A stretch of 64,000 bases of DNA from Streptomyces liangshanensis. Lineage in GTDB: Bacteria; Actinomycetota; Actinomycetes; Streptomycetales; Streptomycetaceae. A program made the translations under genes and the position numbers. Location of the stretch: the NCBI RefSeq assembly GCF_011694815.1, contig NZ_CP050177.1:3727001-3791000 (forward strand), given 5' to 3'. Each line of letters starts with the position of its first letter. The stretch's first letter is position 1. Of this stretch, positions 47,163 through 56,016 are shown in pieces. The notes beneath the pieces were generated by a model. It had not been told where the DNA came from. It saw nothing but the letters and a program-made list of their open reading frames with translations, and searched no databases.

Positions 47163-48458
47163 ATGCCCGGTACCCGTACCGCCCCCACCCTCCAGGCCCT
47201 CGCCGCCGAACTCGCCGTGCTGCGGCCCCGCATGGAGGAGGTGAGCCGCTCGATCCACGCGCGGCCGGAGCTGAAGTTCGCCGAGCACCACGCCCGGGAC
47301 GTGCTCACCGGCTGGCTCGCGGAGTCCGGCTTCGTGGTGCGGACGCCGGCGGGCGGGCTGGACACCGCGTTCGTCGCGGTGCACGAGGGCGGCGGCGGGG
47401 CGGGGCCGTGCGTCGCCGTGCTCGTCGAGTACGACGCGCTGCCCGGCGTCGGCCACGGCTGCGGCCACAACCTCATCGCGGCAGGTGGCGCCGCCGCCGC
47501 GATCGCCGCCGTACGGGCGCTGCCCGACCACCCGGGCACCGTCGCCGTCATCGGCACGCCCGGCGAGGAGATGGGCGGCGCGGGCAAGGTGCTGCTGGCC
47601 GGGGCGGGGGTCTTCGAGGGGGTCGACGCCGCGCTGATGTTCCACCCGGCCGACCGCTCGATGACCACCCAACACGCCCTGGCCGCCGCGCACATGCGCG
47701 CCGAGTTCACGGGGGTGAGCGCGCACGCCGCCAAGTCCCCCTGGGAGGGCCGCAGCGCGCTGGCCGGGGCGCAGCTGTTCCTCAACGCGCTCGATTCGAT
47801 GCGGCAGTTCGTGCCCCCGACGGCCCGGCTGCACGGGATCGTCTCGGACGGCGGCCAGGCCCCGAACGTGGTCCCCGCGCGGGCCGTCGTGGACTTCTAC
47901 GTACGGGACGGTACGGCCGTGTCGGTCGGCGCCCTGGTCGAGCGGGTACGGAGGGCGGCGGAGGGCGCGGCGTACGCGACGGGGACGGCGGTGGAGTGCT
48001 CGGAGACGGGCCCGCTGTACGCGGAACGCCGTAACAACGCGGTGCTCGCGGCGCGATTCGGCGCGACGGTACGGGCGTTGGGGGTGGAGATCGGCCCGGG
48101 CGCCCCGGACTCCCCGGCGGGCTCGTCCGACATCGGCAACCTCTCCCAACTGCTGCCGGTGATCCACCCGTACGTCCAGACTGCGGCACTCGGCACCCCG
48201 AGCCACTCGACGGCCATGCGCGACGCGGCGGTGACCCCGTTCGCGCACGACCGCACCCGCGTCGCGGCGATCGGCCTGGCACGGGTCCTGGCGGACCTGC
48301 TGACGGAACCGGAGTTCCTGGAGGCGGCACGGGCGGAGTTCGAGGCGGGGGCGAGGAGCGCGGCGGACGCAAGCCCGGCGGATGCCCCCGCGGCGCCCGC
48401 CGAACTCCCCGAACTCCCCGGGCCCCCGGCGCCCGCCGGTCGTACACTCCGCGCATGA
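47163..48458 (+). CDS. M20-family amidohydrolase
   Basis: A 431-residue zinc amidohydrolase of the M20D/AbgB type, which cleaves N-acyl amino acids such as p-aminobenzoyl-glutamate or IAA-amino acids. Metal and catalytic residues lie in SIHARPELKFAEHH, GVGHGCGHNLIAAGG, GTPGEEMGGAGK, VSAHAAKSPWEGRSAL and TPSHSTAMRDA. The C-terminal extension is Ala/Pro-rich. The start is ATG 47163, with AGGAG upstream. Its stop overlaps the ATG of a winged-helix regulator that may control it. The substrate cannot be read from sequence. Confidence 0.94.
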   Translation: MPGTRTAPTLQALAAELAVLRPRMEEVSRSIHARPELKFAEHHARDVLTGWLAESGFVVRTPAGGLDTAFVAVHEGGGGAGPCVAVLVEYDALPGVGHGCGHNLIAAGGAAAAIAAVRALPDHPGTVAVIGTPGEEMGGAGKVLLAGAGVFEGVDAALMFHPADRSMTTQHALAAAHMRAEFTGVSAHAAKSPWEGRSALAGAQLFLNALDSMRQFVPPTARLHGIVSDGGQAPNVVPARAVVDFYVRDGTAVSVGALVERVRRAAEGAAYATGTAVECSETGPLYAERRNNAVLAARFGATVRALGVEIGPGAPDSPAGSSDIGNLSQLLPVIHPYVQTAALGTPSHSTAMRDAAVTPFAHDRTRVAAIGLARVLADLLTEPEFLEAARAEFEAGARSAADASPADAPAAPAELPELPGPPAPAGRTLRA

Positions 48459-49582
48459 CGGTCGTGATTGTCCTGGAAGGGGCCGTCCCCGGGCGCTTCA
48501 CGGTGGCGGTCTCCCCTCTCGCCGAGCTGGCCGCGTGCCTGCACGTGCTGACCGAGCGCGAACACCACGCGGACCGGGCGCCCTGGGCCGAGGAGGTCAT
48601 CCGTACCGCCCCGCCCGCCTTCGTGACCGGCCTCCGGCGCTTCTCACCGCTGTGGACGGCACTGCGCTGGCGCGGCTTCTACACCGGACTCGGGAGCGAC
48701 GCGGGGCACCAAGGCCCGGGGCGAGACGGCGCGGGGCGGGGGCCGACGCTGGCCCGGCTGCCGCTCGACCAGTTCGCCCAGCTCACCGCGTACTCCTGCG
48801 CCAGCGGCTACCGCGGTTACGCCTTCGACCGCCTCCTCCACGACCCCACGCAGGCCGCCGCGCTGCGCCACGCCGCGTCCGGGCTCCCGGCGCCCCATCT
48901 CGCCCTCGCCGAGGACCTGTTACGCGGGCCCGGGGCGCTCCGCGCGGACGTCCTCGGGTTCCTCGACCTCTGCCGCCACGTCTTCTTCGGGGCCCTGTGG
49001 GCCGAGACGGAACCGGTCCTCACCGGCGCCGCGCACCGCGTACGCCAGCGGCTCGCCGACGACGGACCGGCGGCGGCCCTGATGTCGCTCAGCCCGTGCA
49101 GCGCCCAACTCGCCCACGCGCCCGGCGACATGGCGGGCACGGCCGCCGGCCCCCTGCGCGTCGTCTTCGACAAGGTGCACCACGCGGTGATCACCCCGGC
49201 CCGTACGCCGGTCCTGCTCATCCCCACCCTGTACGGCGCCCCGCACCTCGTCGTGAAGAACGAGCCGGGCCTGCCACCCGTCCTGCACTTCCCCGTCCAC
49301 TCCCCGGTGGTCGGCGTCACCCTGGCCCGCAGCCGCATGCTGGCCCTGACCGATCCCCGCCGGGTACGGCTGTGCCGCCTCATCGCCCGCCAGTCGATGA
49401 CCACCGCCGACCTGGCACACCGCCTGGCGATGACCCGCCCCCAGGTCTCCCGCCACCTCCGCACCCTGCGCGACCTGGGCCTGGTCCGCACCGAACGCCA
49501 CGGCCGCTACGTCCACTACGGCCTCGACCTCACCGCGGTGGCCCGCATCGGCCAGGACGTGGCGACGGCGCTCCAGTACTGA
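48455..49582 (+). CDS. DUF5937/ArsR-type winged-helix regulator (contains a TTA codon)
   Basis: A 375-residue protein. The first 270 residues are a DUF5937-like helical domain (AELAACLHVLTEREHHADRAPWAEE, VLGFLDLCRHVFFGALWAE). The last 70 are an ArsR-like winged helix (VRLCRLIARQSMTTADLAHRLAMTRPQVSRHLRTLRDLGLV, RHGRYVHYGL). Leu156 is encoded by TTA at 48920-48922, in frame, so translation should depend on bldA. ATG 48455 overlaps the amidohydrolase stop (ATGA). A role in regulating the upstream gene or late-stage genes is inferred. It is convergent with the repeat-protein gene, 38 bp away. Confidence 0.88.
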   Translation: MTVVIVLEGAVPGRFTVAVSPLAELAACLHVLTEREHHADRAPWAEEVIRTAPPAFVTGLRRFSPLWTALRWRGFYTGLGSDAGHQGPGRDGAGRGPTLARLPLDQFAQLTAYSCASGYRGYAFDRLLHDPTQAAALRHAASGLPAPHLALAEDLLRGPGALRADVLGFLDLCRHVFFGALWAETEPVLTGAAHRVRQRLADDGPAAALMSLSPCSAQLAHAPGDMAGTAAGPLRVVFDKVHHAVITPARTPVLLIPTLYGAPHLVVKNEPGLPPVLHFPVHSPVVGVTLARSRMLALTDPRRVRLCRLIARQSMTTADLAHRLAMTRPQVSRHLRTLRDLGLVRTERHGRYVHYGLDLTAVARIGQDVATALQY

Positions 49583-49620
49583 GGACAACCGAGAGGAAGA
49601 AGCCCCACCGACCGAGGCCG

Positions 49621-51027
49621 CTACAGCGGTGGCTCCACGGAGTACCCGTCCACGCGGCGAGGGACGGATCCCGCCCCCTCTTCGACGCCCCGCTGGGCGG
49701 CCCGGTGTTCAGCCACGGTGGGATGGGCGGCCAGGGCCTCGGCCGCCCGCCCTTGCCGGACCAGGATCGCGAACAGCTCCTCACGTGCCTCGATCGTGCC
49801 GAGGTCCCGCAGTTCGGCGGCGGCGGCCGCGAGACGGCCGGCGGTTCCGAGGAGGCCGGCCCTGACGACGCGAGGGTCGGCCCACCAGGCCGGGTGGGCC
49901 TCGACGACGGCGATCGCCTCCTCGGCGCGGCCGAGACCGGCGAGGGCGTGGGCCCGCCACCAGTGCTGGAACTCCTCGTGGCCGTGGTGGGGCACCGTGA
50001 GGGGATGGTCCAGGAGGTGGAGCAGTTCCTCGGGCCGGTCGAGAAGCGGGATGACGAGCGGGGTCAGGAGGTTGGAGCAGTCGTACCAACTGAAGCCGAC
50101 CTCGGCCACGGCGATCGCGTCGTCCAGCCGGCCGGCCCGCAACAGGAACGAGGAGAGCCAGGACCGGTATCCGACCCAGTCGTCGGCGGCGATGGCGTCA
50201 CGCATCACAGCCTCGGCTTCCCCGGCCCGGCCGTGGTCCCGGAGGGCGCCCGCGTAGATGTCGAGGACGGTGTGCGCGTTCTCCCCCGCGGCCAGCTCGC
50301 GCAGCTCGTCCAGCCGGCCGTGGCGTGCCAGCAGTCCGGCGTAGGAGGTGAGGGTGCTCTGCGTCAGGTGGCGCCCCTCGGCAACCTCCTTGCCCAGGAG
50401 TCGGATCGCGTCGTCGGCGTGCCCCGCCCGCTCCAGCACCCGGGCCCGAAGCTCCGGTACGTCCCCGCAGGAATCGTCACTCCGGCTCCCGCCACCGGCC
50501 CGCCGCGCGTCACCGGCGTACGGGGCGATCAACTCCATTACCCGCTGGTCACGGTCCTGGCCTTCGGTGATGTCCACCAGTGCCGTCCGGATCCACGCCT
50601 GGTCCAGGTACGGCACGAGCAGGTCGACGGCCTCGTCCACCCGCCCTGCCCCGACGAGCAACTCGGCGGCGTCACGGCATGCGTCCGGTGAGGCGTGGCC
50701 CTCCTCGTCCGGGCCGACCAGGTCCAGCGCCTCGTCCGTCCTGCCGGCCCGCAGCAGGATGTCCGCCTTCGCCCACACGGCCGGCCACCACCCGCTCGCG
50801 ACGAACGGCTCCATCACCTTCAGCGCTCGCGCGAACTCACCCGACCGGCAGAGCTCCTCCACCGCGCCCTGGGCGCAGAACCACTCGCCGCGCTCCTCCG
50901 CCGCCCGGATCACCAGGTCCAGGTGGCCGTGTTCCAACAGCAGATCCACTCTCCGGGACGGAAGACCGCCGTAGTTGCTCGCCTGCCATTCGAGCTCGTC
51001 CGCATCCACATCCACCTGCACATCCAC
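49621..51027 (-). CDS. TPR/HEAT-like helical repeat protein
   Basis: A soluble helical repeat protein of about 468 residues. Repeating GR(T/V/L)DEA(L/V) and HGRLDELRELA units from residue 90 to 430 (AGRTDEALDLV, AGRVDEAVDLLV, AGHADDAIRLLG, HGRLDELREL, HGRAGEAEAVM, AGRLDDAIAVA, LGRAEEAIAVV, QGRAAEALAA) make a right-handed solenoid similar to TPR. No enzyme motif is seen. GTG 51027 is the longest credible start; GTG 51021, 51015 and 51009 are also in frame, and no ribosome-binding site decides among them. It is likely a scaffold or a protein-interaction module, and many similar genes occur near others in Streptomyces. Confidence 0.82.
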   Translation of the reverse strand: MDVQVDVDADELEWQASNYGGLPSRRVDLLLEHGHLDLVIRAAEERGEWFCAQGAVEELCRSGEFARALKVMEPFVASGWWPAVWAKADILLRAGRTDEALDLVGPDEEGHASPDACRDAAELLVGAGRVDEAVDLLVPYLDQAWIRTALVDITEGQDRDQRVMELIAPYAGDARRAGGGSRSDDSCGDVPELRARVLERAGHADDAIRLLGKEVAEGRHLTQSTLTSYAGLLARHGRLDELRELAAGENAHTVLDIYAGALRDHGRAGEAEAVMRDAIAADDWVGYRSWLSSFLLRAGRLDDAIAVAEVGFSWYDCSNLLTPLVIPLLDRPEELLHLLDHPLTVPHHGHEEFQHWWRAHALAGLGRAEEAIAVVEAHPAWWADPRVVRAGLLGTAGRLAAAAAELRDLGTIEAREELFAILVRQGRAAEALAAHPTVAEHRAAQRGVEEGAGSVPRRVDGYSVEPPL

Positions 51028-51092
51028 AGGCGGAAGCGTAGAAGGAGCCACTGACAGGGCGCGGCGGCCCTGATTCGCCCGGCGGACGGGCC

Positions 51093-52025
51093 TCACGCGC
51101 TCGTCGCGTGGGTGGGCTTCGTCTCGGCCGCCGACGGTGCCTGCTGGGGCCTCGTGCGGAACAGCCAGTGGATGTCGCGGGCGAACGACCAGGTCAGCAG
51201 GGCCAGCGCCGCGATCACCGCGGCCAGGGCGGGGGCGTAGGGGAGGAGGCCCGAGGCGGTGGTGAGGAGGATGACGCCCTGGAGCGCGGCCACGGTCTTG
51301 CGGGCCGTGCTCGGGGGGAGGGAGCCGTTCAGCCACGGCAGGAAGCGGGCCGCGGCGACGAACCCGTACCGCATCGAGCCGATCAGCAGCACCCACGCGC
51401 CCAGCGAGGTCGCGACGAAGACGCTCAGCACGAGGATGAGGAACGCGTCGACCTCCATGTCGAACCGCGCGCCCAGCGCCGACGACGTGCCGGTACGGCG
51501 TGCCACCTGGCCGTCCACGGCGTCCAGGATCAGCGCCACCGTGGCGAGCGCGACCAGGGCGGTGAGCGGCGGCGGGCTCTCGAAGGAGTCCGCGACCAGC
51601 GCCGCCACGCCGCCGACGAGGGTCGCCCGCGCGAGGGTGACGCGGTTGGCGGGGCCGAAGGGGCGGGACCAGGAGCGGCCCAGGGCGCGCGTGAGTACGG
51701 CCCAGGTGGCGATCGCGACGGCCGCCCCCGTCAGCCAGCCGGCGGGGCCCAGCCCGATCGCCTTGCTGAGCAGCAGCAGGAGGAGCGCCTGCGCGGCCAG
51801 CCCGGCGGCCGTCTCCCGCCGGACCATCCTGGCCTGGTGGGACAGGGACGCACGCGGGGCGCGGGGCGGGCGGGGCGCCGTACCCGTACCCGTACCCGTG
51901 CCCATCCCTGCCCCCGCCCCCAGGCCCCCGGGTATCCCCGCGACCCGGGCCGCCCCGCCGACCCCCGGGAGCCCGGGGAGCCCGGGGAGCCCGGCGGGCT
52001 GGAGGGTTTTGTGCGTGTTGGACAT
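51093..52025 (-). CDS. CDP-alcohol phosphatidyltransferase
   Basis: A membrane enzyme that joins a CDP-activated group to an alcohol. Its signature is complete: D170-x2-D173-G174-x2-A177-R178-x8-G187-x3-D191-x3-D195 in a GTG-started numbering (DAVDGQVARR and GARFDMEVD). Five or more helices surround it, and the N-terminal 60 residues are Pro/Gly-rich with GLPGLPGLPG and GTGTGTGTG runs. ATG 52025 follows GTG 52031. The divergent dehydrogenase gene is the other side of a shared promoter, and the gene belongs to the conserved cluster up to ribA. The product alcohol is unknown; it is a candidate for linking a lipid or sugar-alcohol to the cluster product. Confidence 0.92.
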   Translation of the reverse strand: MSNTHKTLQPAGLPGLPGLPGVGGAARVAGIPGGLGAGAGMGTGTGTGTAPRPPRAPRASLSHQARMVRRETAAGLAAQALLLLLLSKAIGLGPAGWLTGAAVAIATWAVLTRALGRSWSRPFGPANRVTLARATLVGGVAALVADSFESPPPLTALVALATVALILDAVDGQVARRTGTSSALGARFDMEVDAFLILVLSVFVATSLGAWVLLIGSMRYGFVAAARFLPWLNGSLPPSTARKTVAALQGVILLTTASGLLPYAPALAAVIAALALLTWSFARDIHWLFRTRPQQAPSAAETKPTHATSA

Positions 52026-52144
52026 GTTCACCGTTCACCCCGGCTGTGTGGCCGACTCGATGCGTGCCGCGTACGGTGATCGCGGCCTCGTAACCGTCAC
52101 TACGCAATCCACCCCCCGAGCGTTCAGGTCCAGGAGGACACCAC

Positions 52145-53143
52145 ATGGAGCGCAAGGCCCGCGCATTCTGGCTCCGCGCCCCGGGGCACGGCGAGATCCG
52201 GGAGGTCGTCCTGCCCGAGCCGGGCGCCGACGACGTCGTGGTGCGCACGCTCTGCTCCGGCGTGAGCCGGGGCACGGAGTCGACGGTCTTCCGCGGGGGC
52301 GTGCCGGAGAGTCAGCACGCCGCGATGCGCGCCCCGTTCCAGGAGGGCGACTTCCCCGGGCCCGTCAAGTACGGCTACCTCAACGTCGGCCTCGTCGAGG
52401 AGGGCCCCGCCCACCTGCTCGGCCGTACGGTCTTCAGCCTCTACCCGCACCAGACCCGCTACGTCGTCCCGGCGAGCGCCGTCACCCCCGTCCCGGACGG
52501 CGTCCCCGCCGGGCGGGCGATCCTGGCCGGGACCGTGGAGACCGCCGTCAACGCCGCCTGGGACGCCGCCCCACTGCTCGGCGACCGGATCGCGGTCGTC
52601 GGGGCCGGCATGGTCGGGGCGTCGGTCGCCGCCGTCCTCGCCCGGTACCCGGCCGTCCGCGTCCAGTTGGTCGACGCCGACCCGGGCCGCGCCTCCGTCG
52701 CCCGCGCGCTGGGCGTCGACTTCGCGCTCCCCGCGGACGCGCTGGGCGACTGCGACCTGGTCGTGCACGCCAGCGCCAGCGAGGCGGGGCTCACGCGCTC
52801 GCTGGAACTGCTCGGCCCGGAGGGCACGGTCCTGGAGCTGAGCTGGTACGGGGACCGGCGGATCAGCGTGCCGCTGGGCGAGGCGTTCCACTCCGGGCGG
52901 CTCGTGCTGCGCAGCAGCCAGGTGGGCATGGTGTCGCCGGCCCGGCGCGGGCGGCGGACCTACGCCGACCGGCTCGCGCTCTCGCTCGACCTGCTCGCCG
53001 ACCCGGCGTTCGACGCGCTGGTCACCGGCGAGTGCGGCTTCGAGGAGCTGCCGGGCGTACTCGCCGGAATCGCCGGGGGCGAGGTGCCCGGACTGTGCCA
53101 CCGTGTCCTGTACGGTCCCGTGGCGGAGCCCGCCGGGACCTGA
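52145..53143 (+). CDS. Medium-chain dehydrogenase/reductase
   Basis: A 332-residue MDR-superfamily oxidoreductase. The NAD(P)-binding fold is seen in RIAVVGAGMVGASVAAVLARYP and acidic LVDADPGR. The N-terminal catalytic half begins with VLPEPGADDVVVRTLCSGVSRGTESTVFRGG, a pattern nearer to BchC-like and sorbitol-type dehydrogenases. The Zn-ligand GHE motif of typical alcohol dehydrogenases is not seen, so the reaction is open. The start is ATG 52145, with AGGAGG seven bases before it. It lies upstream of the T-fold gene, same strand, in the conserved cluster. Confidence 0.9.
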   Translation: MERKARAFWLRAPGHGEIREVVLPEPGADDVVVRTLCSGVSRGTESTVFRGGVPESQHAAMRAPFQEGDFPGPVKYGYLNVGLVEEGPAHLLGRTVFSLYPHQTRYVVPASAVTPVPDGVPAGRAILAGTVETAVNAAWDAAPLLGDRIAVVGAGMVGASVAAVLARYPAVRVQLVDADPGRASVARALGVDFALPADALGDCDLVVHASASEAGLTRSLELLGPEGTVLELSWYGDRRISVPLGEAFHSGRLVLRSSQVGMVSPARRGRRTYADRLALSLDLLADPAFDALVTGECGFEELPGVLAGIAGGEVPGLCHRVLYGPVAEPAGT

Positions 53144-53155
53144 ACCGCGCGCGGG

Positions 53156-53186
53156 TTGAACAAGTGGCGGGCAGCGGCCGTACTAG
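53156..53186 (+). promoter_or_regulatory. Possible promoter before the T-fold gene
   Basis: TTGAAC (53156-53161) and TACTAG (53181-53186) are spaced 19 bp apart in the 112-bp gap after the dehydrogenase gene. They resemble vegetative -35 and -10 hexamers with a long spacer. It would let the following five-gene unit be expressed independently. Confidence 0.3.
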
Positions 53187-53255
53187 TCGCCGTACCGGCA
53201 CACACGCCCTGGCAGACAGCCTGACAGGAGTACGAGGGACCTGGAGGGTCATCCG

Positions 53256-53654
53256 TTGTTCAGCGTCACCGTCCGCGAGCACCTCATGATCGCCCACAGC
53301 TTCCGCGGAGAGGTCTTCGGGCCCGCGCAGCGCCTGCACGGCGCGACGTTCCTCGTGGACGCCACGTTCCGGCGCCCCGAGCTGGACGCGGACAACATCG
53401 TGGTCGACATCGGCCTGGCCACCCAGGAACTGGGCGCGGTGGTGGGCGAGTTCACCTACCGGAACCTGGACGACCTGCCCGAGTTCGCCGGGATCAACAC
53501 GTCGACGGAGTTCCTCGCGAAGGTCATCGCCGACCGGCTCGCCGACCGGGTGCACGCCGGGGACCTCGGCGAGGGCGCGCGCGGCCTGACGGCCGTGTCC
53601 GTCACCCTGCACGAGTCGCACATCGCCTGGGCGAGCTACGAGCGGGCGCTGTGA
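53256..53654 (+). CDS. 6-Pyruvoyltetrahydropterin synthase homolog without catalytic residues (SCO6650 type)
   Basis: A 132-residue T-fold protein ([19 protein letters not shown]). Family PTPS uses three zinc His and a catalytic Cys. Here the HGHNY-type motif is HGATF, so the His pair is lost, and no Cys occurs anywhere. The C-terminal Glu of [14 protein letters not shown], the pterin-binding anchor, is kept. As I recall, the S. coelicolor homolog SCO6650 was crystallised as a hexameric T-fold that lacked zinc and had no PTPS activity. So it likely binds a pterin or pyrimidine but does something else. The start is TTG 53256, with GGAGGG upstream. The stop overlaps the glycosyltransferase GTG. 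Confidence 0.92.
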   Translation: MFSVTVREHLMIAHSFRGEVFGPAQRLHGATFLVDATFRRPELDADNIVVDIGLATQELGAVVGEFTYRNLDDLPEFAGINTSTEFLAKVIADRLADRVHAGDLGEGARGLTAVSVTLHESHIAWASYERAL

Positions 53655-55144
53655 ACCCCGCCGGCGCCGCCGCGGCCCCCGCCCGCCCGGTGCGGGTGGT
53701 GATGCCCGGCGGCGTCGACGATCCGGCCGCGCCGAGCGGCGGGAACCGCTACGACCGCCGGGTGTGCGACGAGCTGGCCCGCTCCGGCCGGCCGGTCCAC
53801 GAACACGCCGTCGCGGGCGCCTGGCCCGACCCGGGCCCGGAGGCGCGCGCCGAACTGGCCCGGATCCTCGCGGAGTCGGCGGACGGCAGCGTCGTCCTCC
53901 TCGACGGCCTCGTGGCGTGCGGCGTCCCGGACGTCGTCGTCCCGGAGGCGGGGCGGCTGCGCCTGGTGGTCCTGGTCCACCTCCCCCTGGCCGACGAGAC
54001 GGGCCTCGCCCCGGAACGGGCGGCTGAACTGGACGCGTCGGAACGCAGGACGCTGCACGCGGTGTCGGCGGTGGTGGCCACGAGCACCTGGGCGGCCACC
54101 CGCCTGATCACCCACCACGCCCTCCCCGCCACCCGCGTCCACGTAGCCCCTCCGGGCACGGACCCGGCCCCGTTGGCACGGGGGGCGCTGTCCGCAGGGG
54201 AGGGCACTGAAGCACCGGGCGCGGGTACGGGTACGGGCGCGGGTACGGGCCCCACCACGACCACGGCGCCGAACGCCGACGCGGGCGCGGGCACGAACCC
54301 CGGCACGGGCACGGAGCCCAACCCGGGCACGGGTACAGGCACGATGCCGGACCCCGGCACGGGTGCGGGTCCGGCCACGATGCCGGGCCCCGGCACGGAC
54401 ACCATGCCAACGCCGGCCCCGGGCGCAACGACGGGCACGGCACCCGCCCCCAGCTCGGGTACGGGCACGGCGACAGCGCCAAGACCCGGCACCGGCGCGA
54501 CCACGGGCACGGCGCCCGCCCCCAACCCGGGTGCGGCCCCCGCGTCCCCAGCCGCGTCAGCGGCCGCCCCGCTTCTTCTCTGCGTGGCCACCGTCAGCCC
54601 GCGCAAAGGGCAGCTCCGGCTCGTCGACGCGCTCGTCGAGGTGGCCGATCTCGGTTGGCGGTGTGTGTTGGTCGGGGGGCTCGGGCAGGACCCCGGTTAC
54701 GTCGCGCGCGTGCGGGAGCGGATCGACGCGGCCGGGCTCGGGGCGCGGATCCGGCTCGCCGGGCCCCGTACCGGACCCGCTCTCGCCGCCACCTACGCGC
54801 AGGCCGACCTCCTCGTCCTGGCCTCCCGCGCGGAGACGTACGGCATGGCCGTGACCGAGGCGCTCGCCCGCGGCATCCCCGTCCTGGCGACCGCCGTCGG
54901 CGGCGTCCCCGAGGCGCTCGGGCAGGCGCCCGACGGCACCCTGCCGGGCGCGCTCGTCCCGCCCGACGACCCCGCCGCCCTCACCGCCGCGCTGCGCCGC
55001 TGGCTCGCCGGGCCCGACGAGCGGCGGCGGTGCCGGGAGGCCGCGCGCCGGCGGCGTACCACGCTGGCCGGCTGGGACACCACCGCACGGAGTCTGGCCG
55101 AGGTGCTGGAACGACTCCCCCACGAACCTCGGAGGACCGCGTGA
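53651..55144 (+). CDS. GT4-type glycosyltransferase with a Thr/Gly/Pro insertion
   Basis: A 497-residue glycosyltransferase of the GT-B, GT4 type. The N-terminal Rossmann half runs to about residue 175 ([31 protein letters not shown]). The donor half is at the C-terminus: [20 protein letters not shown], then [39 protein letters not shown], which is the EX7E motif. Between them (residues about 178-305) is a Gly/Thr/Pro repeat insertion absent from the family. GTG 53651 overlaps the T-fold stop, and the stop overlaps the methyltransferase start. It likely glycosylates the cluster product or a carrier. Confidence 0.92.
   Translation: MNPAGAAAAPARPVRVVMPGGVDDPAAPSGGNRYDRRVCDELARSGRPVHEHAVAGAWPDPGPEARAELARILAESADGSVVLLDGLVACGVPDVVVPEAGRLRLVVLVHLPLADETGLAPERAAELDASERRTLHAVSAVVATSTWAATRLITHHALPATRVHVAPPGTDPAPLARGALSAGEGTEAPGAGTGTGAGTGPTTTTAPNADAGAGTNPGTGTEPNPGTGTGTMPDPGTGAGPATMPGPGTDTMPTPAPGATTGTAPAPSSGTGTATAPRPGTGATTGTAPAPNPGAAPASPAASAAAPLLLCVATVSPRKGQLRLVDALVEVADLGWRCVLVGGLGQDPGYVARVRERIDAAGLGARIRLAGPRTGPALAATYAQADLLVLASRAETYGMAVTEALARGIPVLATAVGGVPEALGQAPDGTLPGALVPPDDPAALTAALRRWLAGPDERRRCREAARRRRTTLAGWDTTARSLAEVLERLPHEPRRTA
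54180..54570 (+). repeat. Gly/Thr/Pro-coding degenerate repeats in the glycosyltransferase
   Basis: About 390 bp of CGGGTACGGGCACGG-type repeats encode [33 protein letters not shown] and similar runs between the two Rossmann domains. The frame stays open throughout, and the tract has no equivalent in related enzymes. Confidence 0.75.
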
Positions 55145-56016
55145 ACACGACCGAAGAGCCGCGCTACACCCCGGAGTGGCTGGAGCTGCGCGAAGGCGCC
55201 GACGCCGCCGCCCGCGCCACCGCGTCCCTCGAACCCCTCCACCGCCACCTCGCCAAGCGCTCCGCGGAGAGGAAGAAGCTCGGGCAGGACCGCACCCTCG
55301 TCGTCCGCGACCTCGGCTGCGGCACCGGCTCGATGGGCCGCTGGCTCGCCCCGCGCCTCGACGGCCCCCAGCACTGGATCCTGCACGACAAGGACCCCGG
55401 CCTGCTGGACCTCGCCGTCGCCCGGATGCCGGCCGAGGCCGCCGACGGCAGCCCGGTCACCGTCGCGACCGAACAGGGCGACATCGCCGCCCTGACCGCC
55501 GCCGACCTCGCGGGCACCACGCTGGTCACCGCCTCCGCCCTGCTCGACCTGCTCACCCGCGAGGAGGTGGACGCCCTCGCGACCGCCTGCACCGGGGCCG
55601 GGTGCGCGGCGCTGTTCGCGCTGTCCGTCGCCGGGCTGGTCGAACTCGCGCCGCCCGACCCGCTCGACGCCACCATCGGCGCCTCGTTCGACGCCCACCA
55701 GCGCCGTACCGAGCACGGCCGCAGGCTGCTGGGGCCGGACGCGGTGCCCGCCACGGAGGAGGCGTTCGCGCGCCACGACGCGACGGTGTTCACGTACGCC
55801 GCGCCCTGGCGGCTCGCCGCCGCCGAGTCCGTCCTGACGGCGCAGTGGCTGCGCGGCTGGGTCGGCGCGGCCCGCGAACAGCGCCCGGACCTCGCGCCCC
55901 GCGCCCACGCGTACCTGCGCCGCCGCCTCGCCGAGGCCGCGGCCCGCGAACTGCGCGTGGTGGTGCACCACCACGACCTCCTCGCGCTGCCCCGGCCGGC
56001 CGGGGAGACCCCGTGA
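55141..56016 (+). CDS. SAM-dependent methyltransferase-like protein
   Basis: A 291-residue class I methyltransferase fold. SAM motif I is VVRDLGCGTGSMGRWLAPRL, the acidic post-I residue lies in LHDKDPGLL, and motif II-like AALTAADLAGTTLVTASALLDLL follows. The C-terminal half (AWRLAAAESVLTAQWLRGWVGA in part) is helical with HHHDLL near the end. Such folds can also be other SAM-binding enzymes. GTG 55141 overlaps the glycosyltransferase stop, and the stop overlaps the next GTG. It probably methylates the cluster product. Confidence 0.88.
   Translation: MNTTEEPRYTPEWLELREGADAAARATASLEPLHRHLAKRSAERKKLGQDRTLVVRDLGCGTGSMGRWLAPRLDGPQHWILHDKDPGLLDLAVARMPAEAADGSPVTVATEQGDIAALTAADLAGTTLVTASALLDLLTREEVDALATACTGAGCAALFALSVAGLVELAPPDPLDATIGASFDAHQRRTEHGRRLLGPDAVPATEEAFARHDATVFTYAAPWRLAAAESVLTAQWLRGWVGAAREQRPDLAPRAHAYLRRRLAEAAARELRVVVHHHDLLALPRPAGETP

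Noticed and set aside
49621..52275. 884-residue minus-strand protein joining the repeat protein and the phosphatidyltransferase
   Set aside because: The first half is the phosphatidyltransferase region in a wrong frame; the true membrane enzyme with its complete motif is in another frame.
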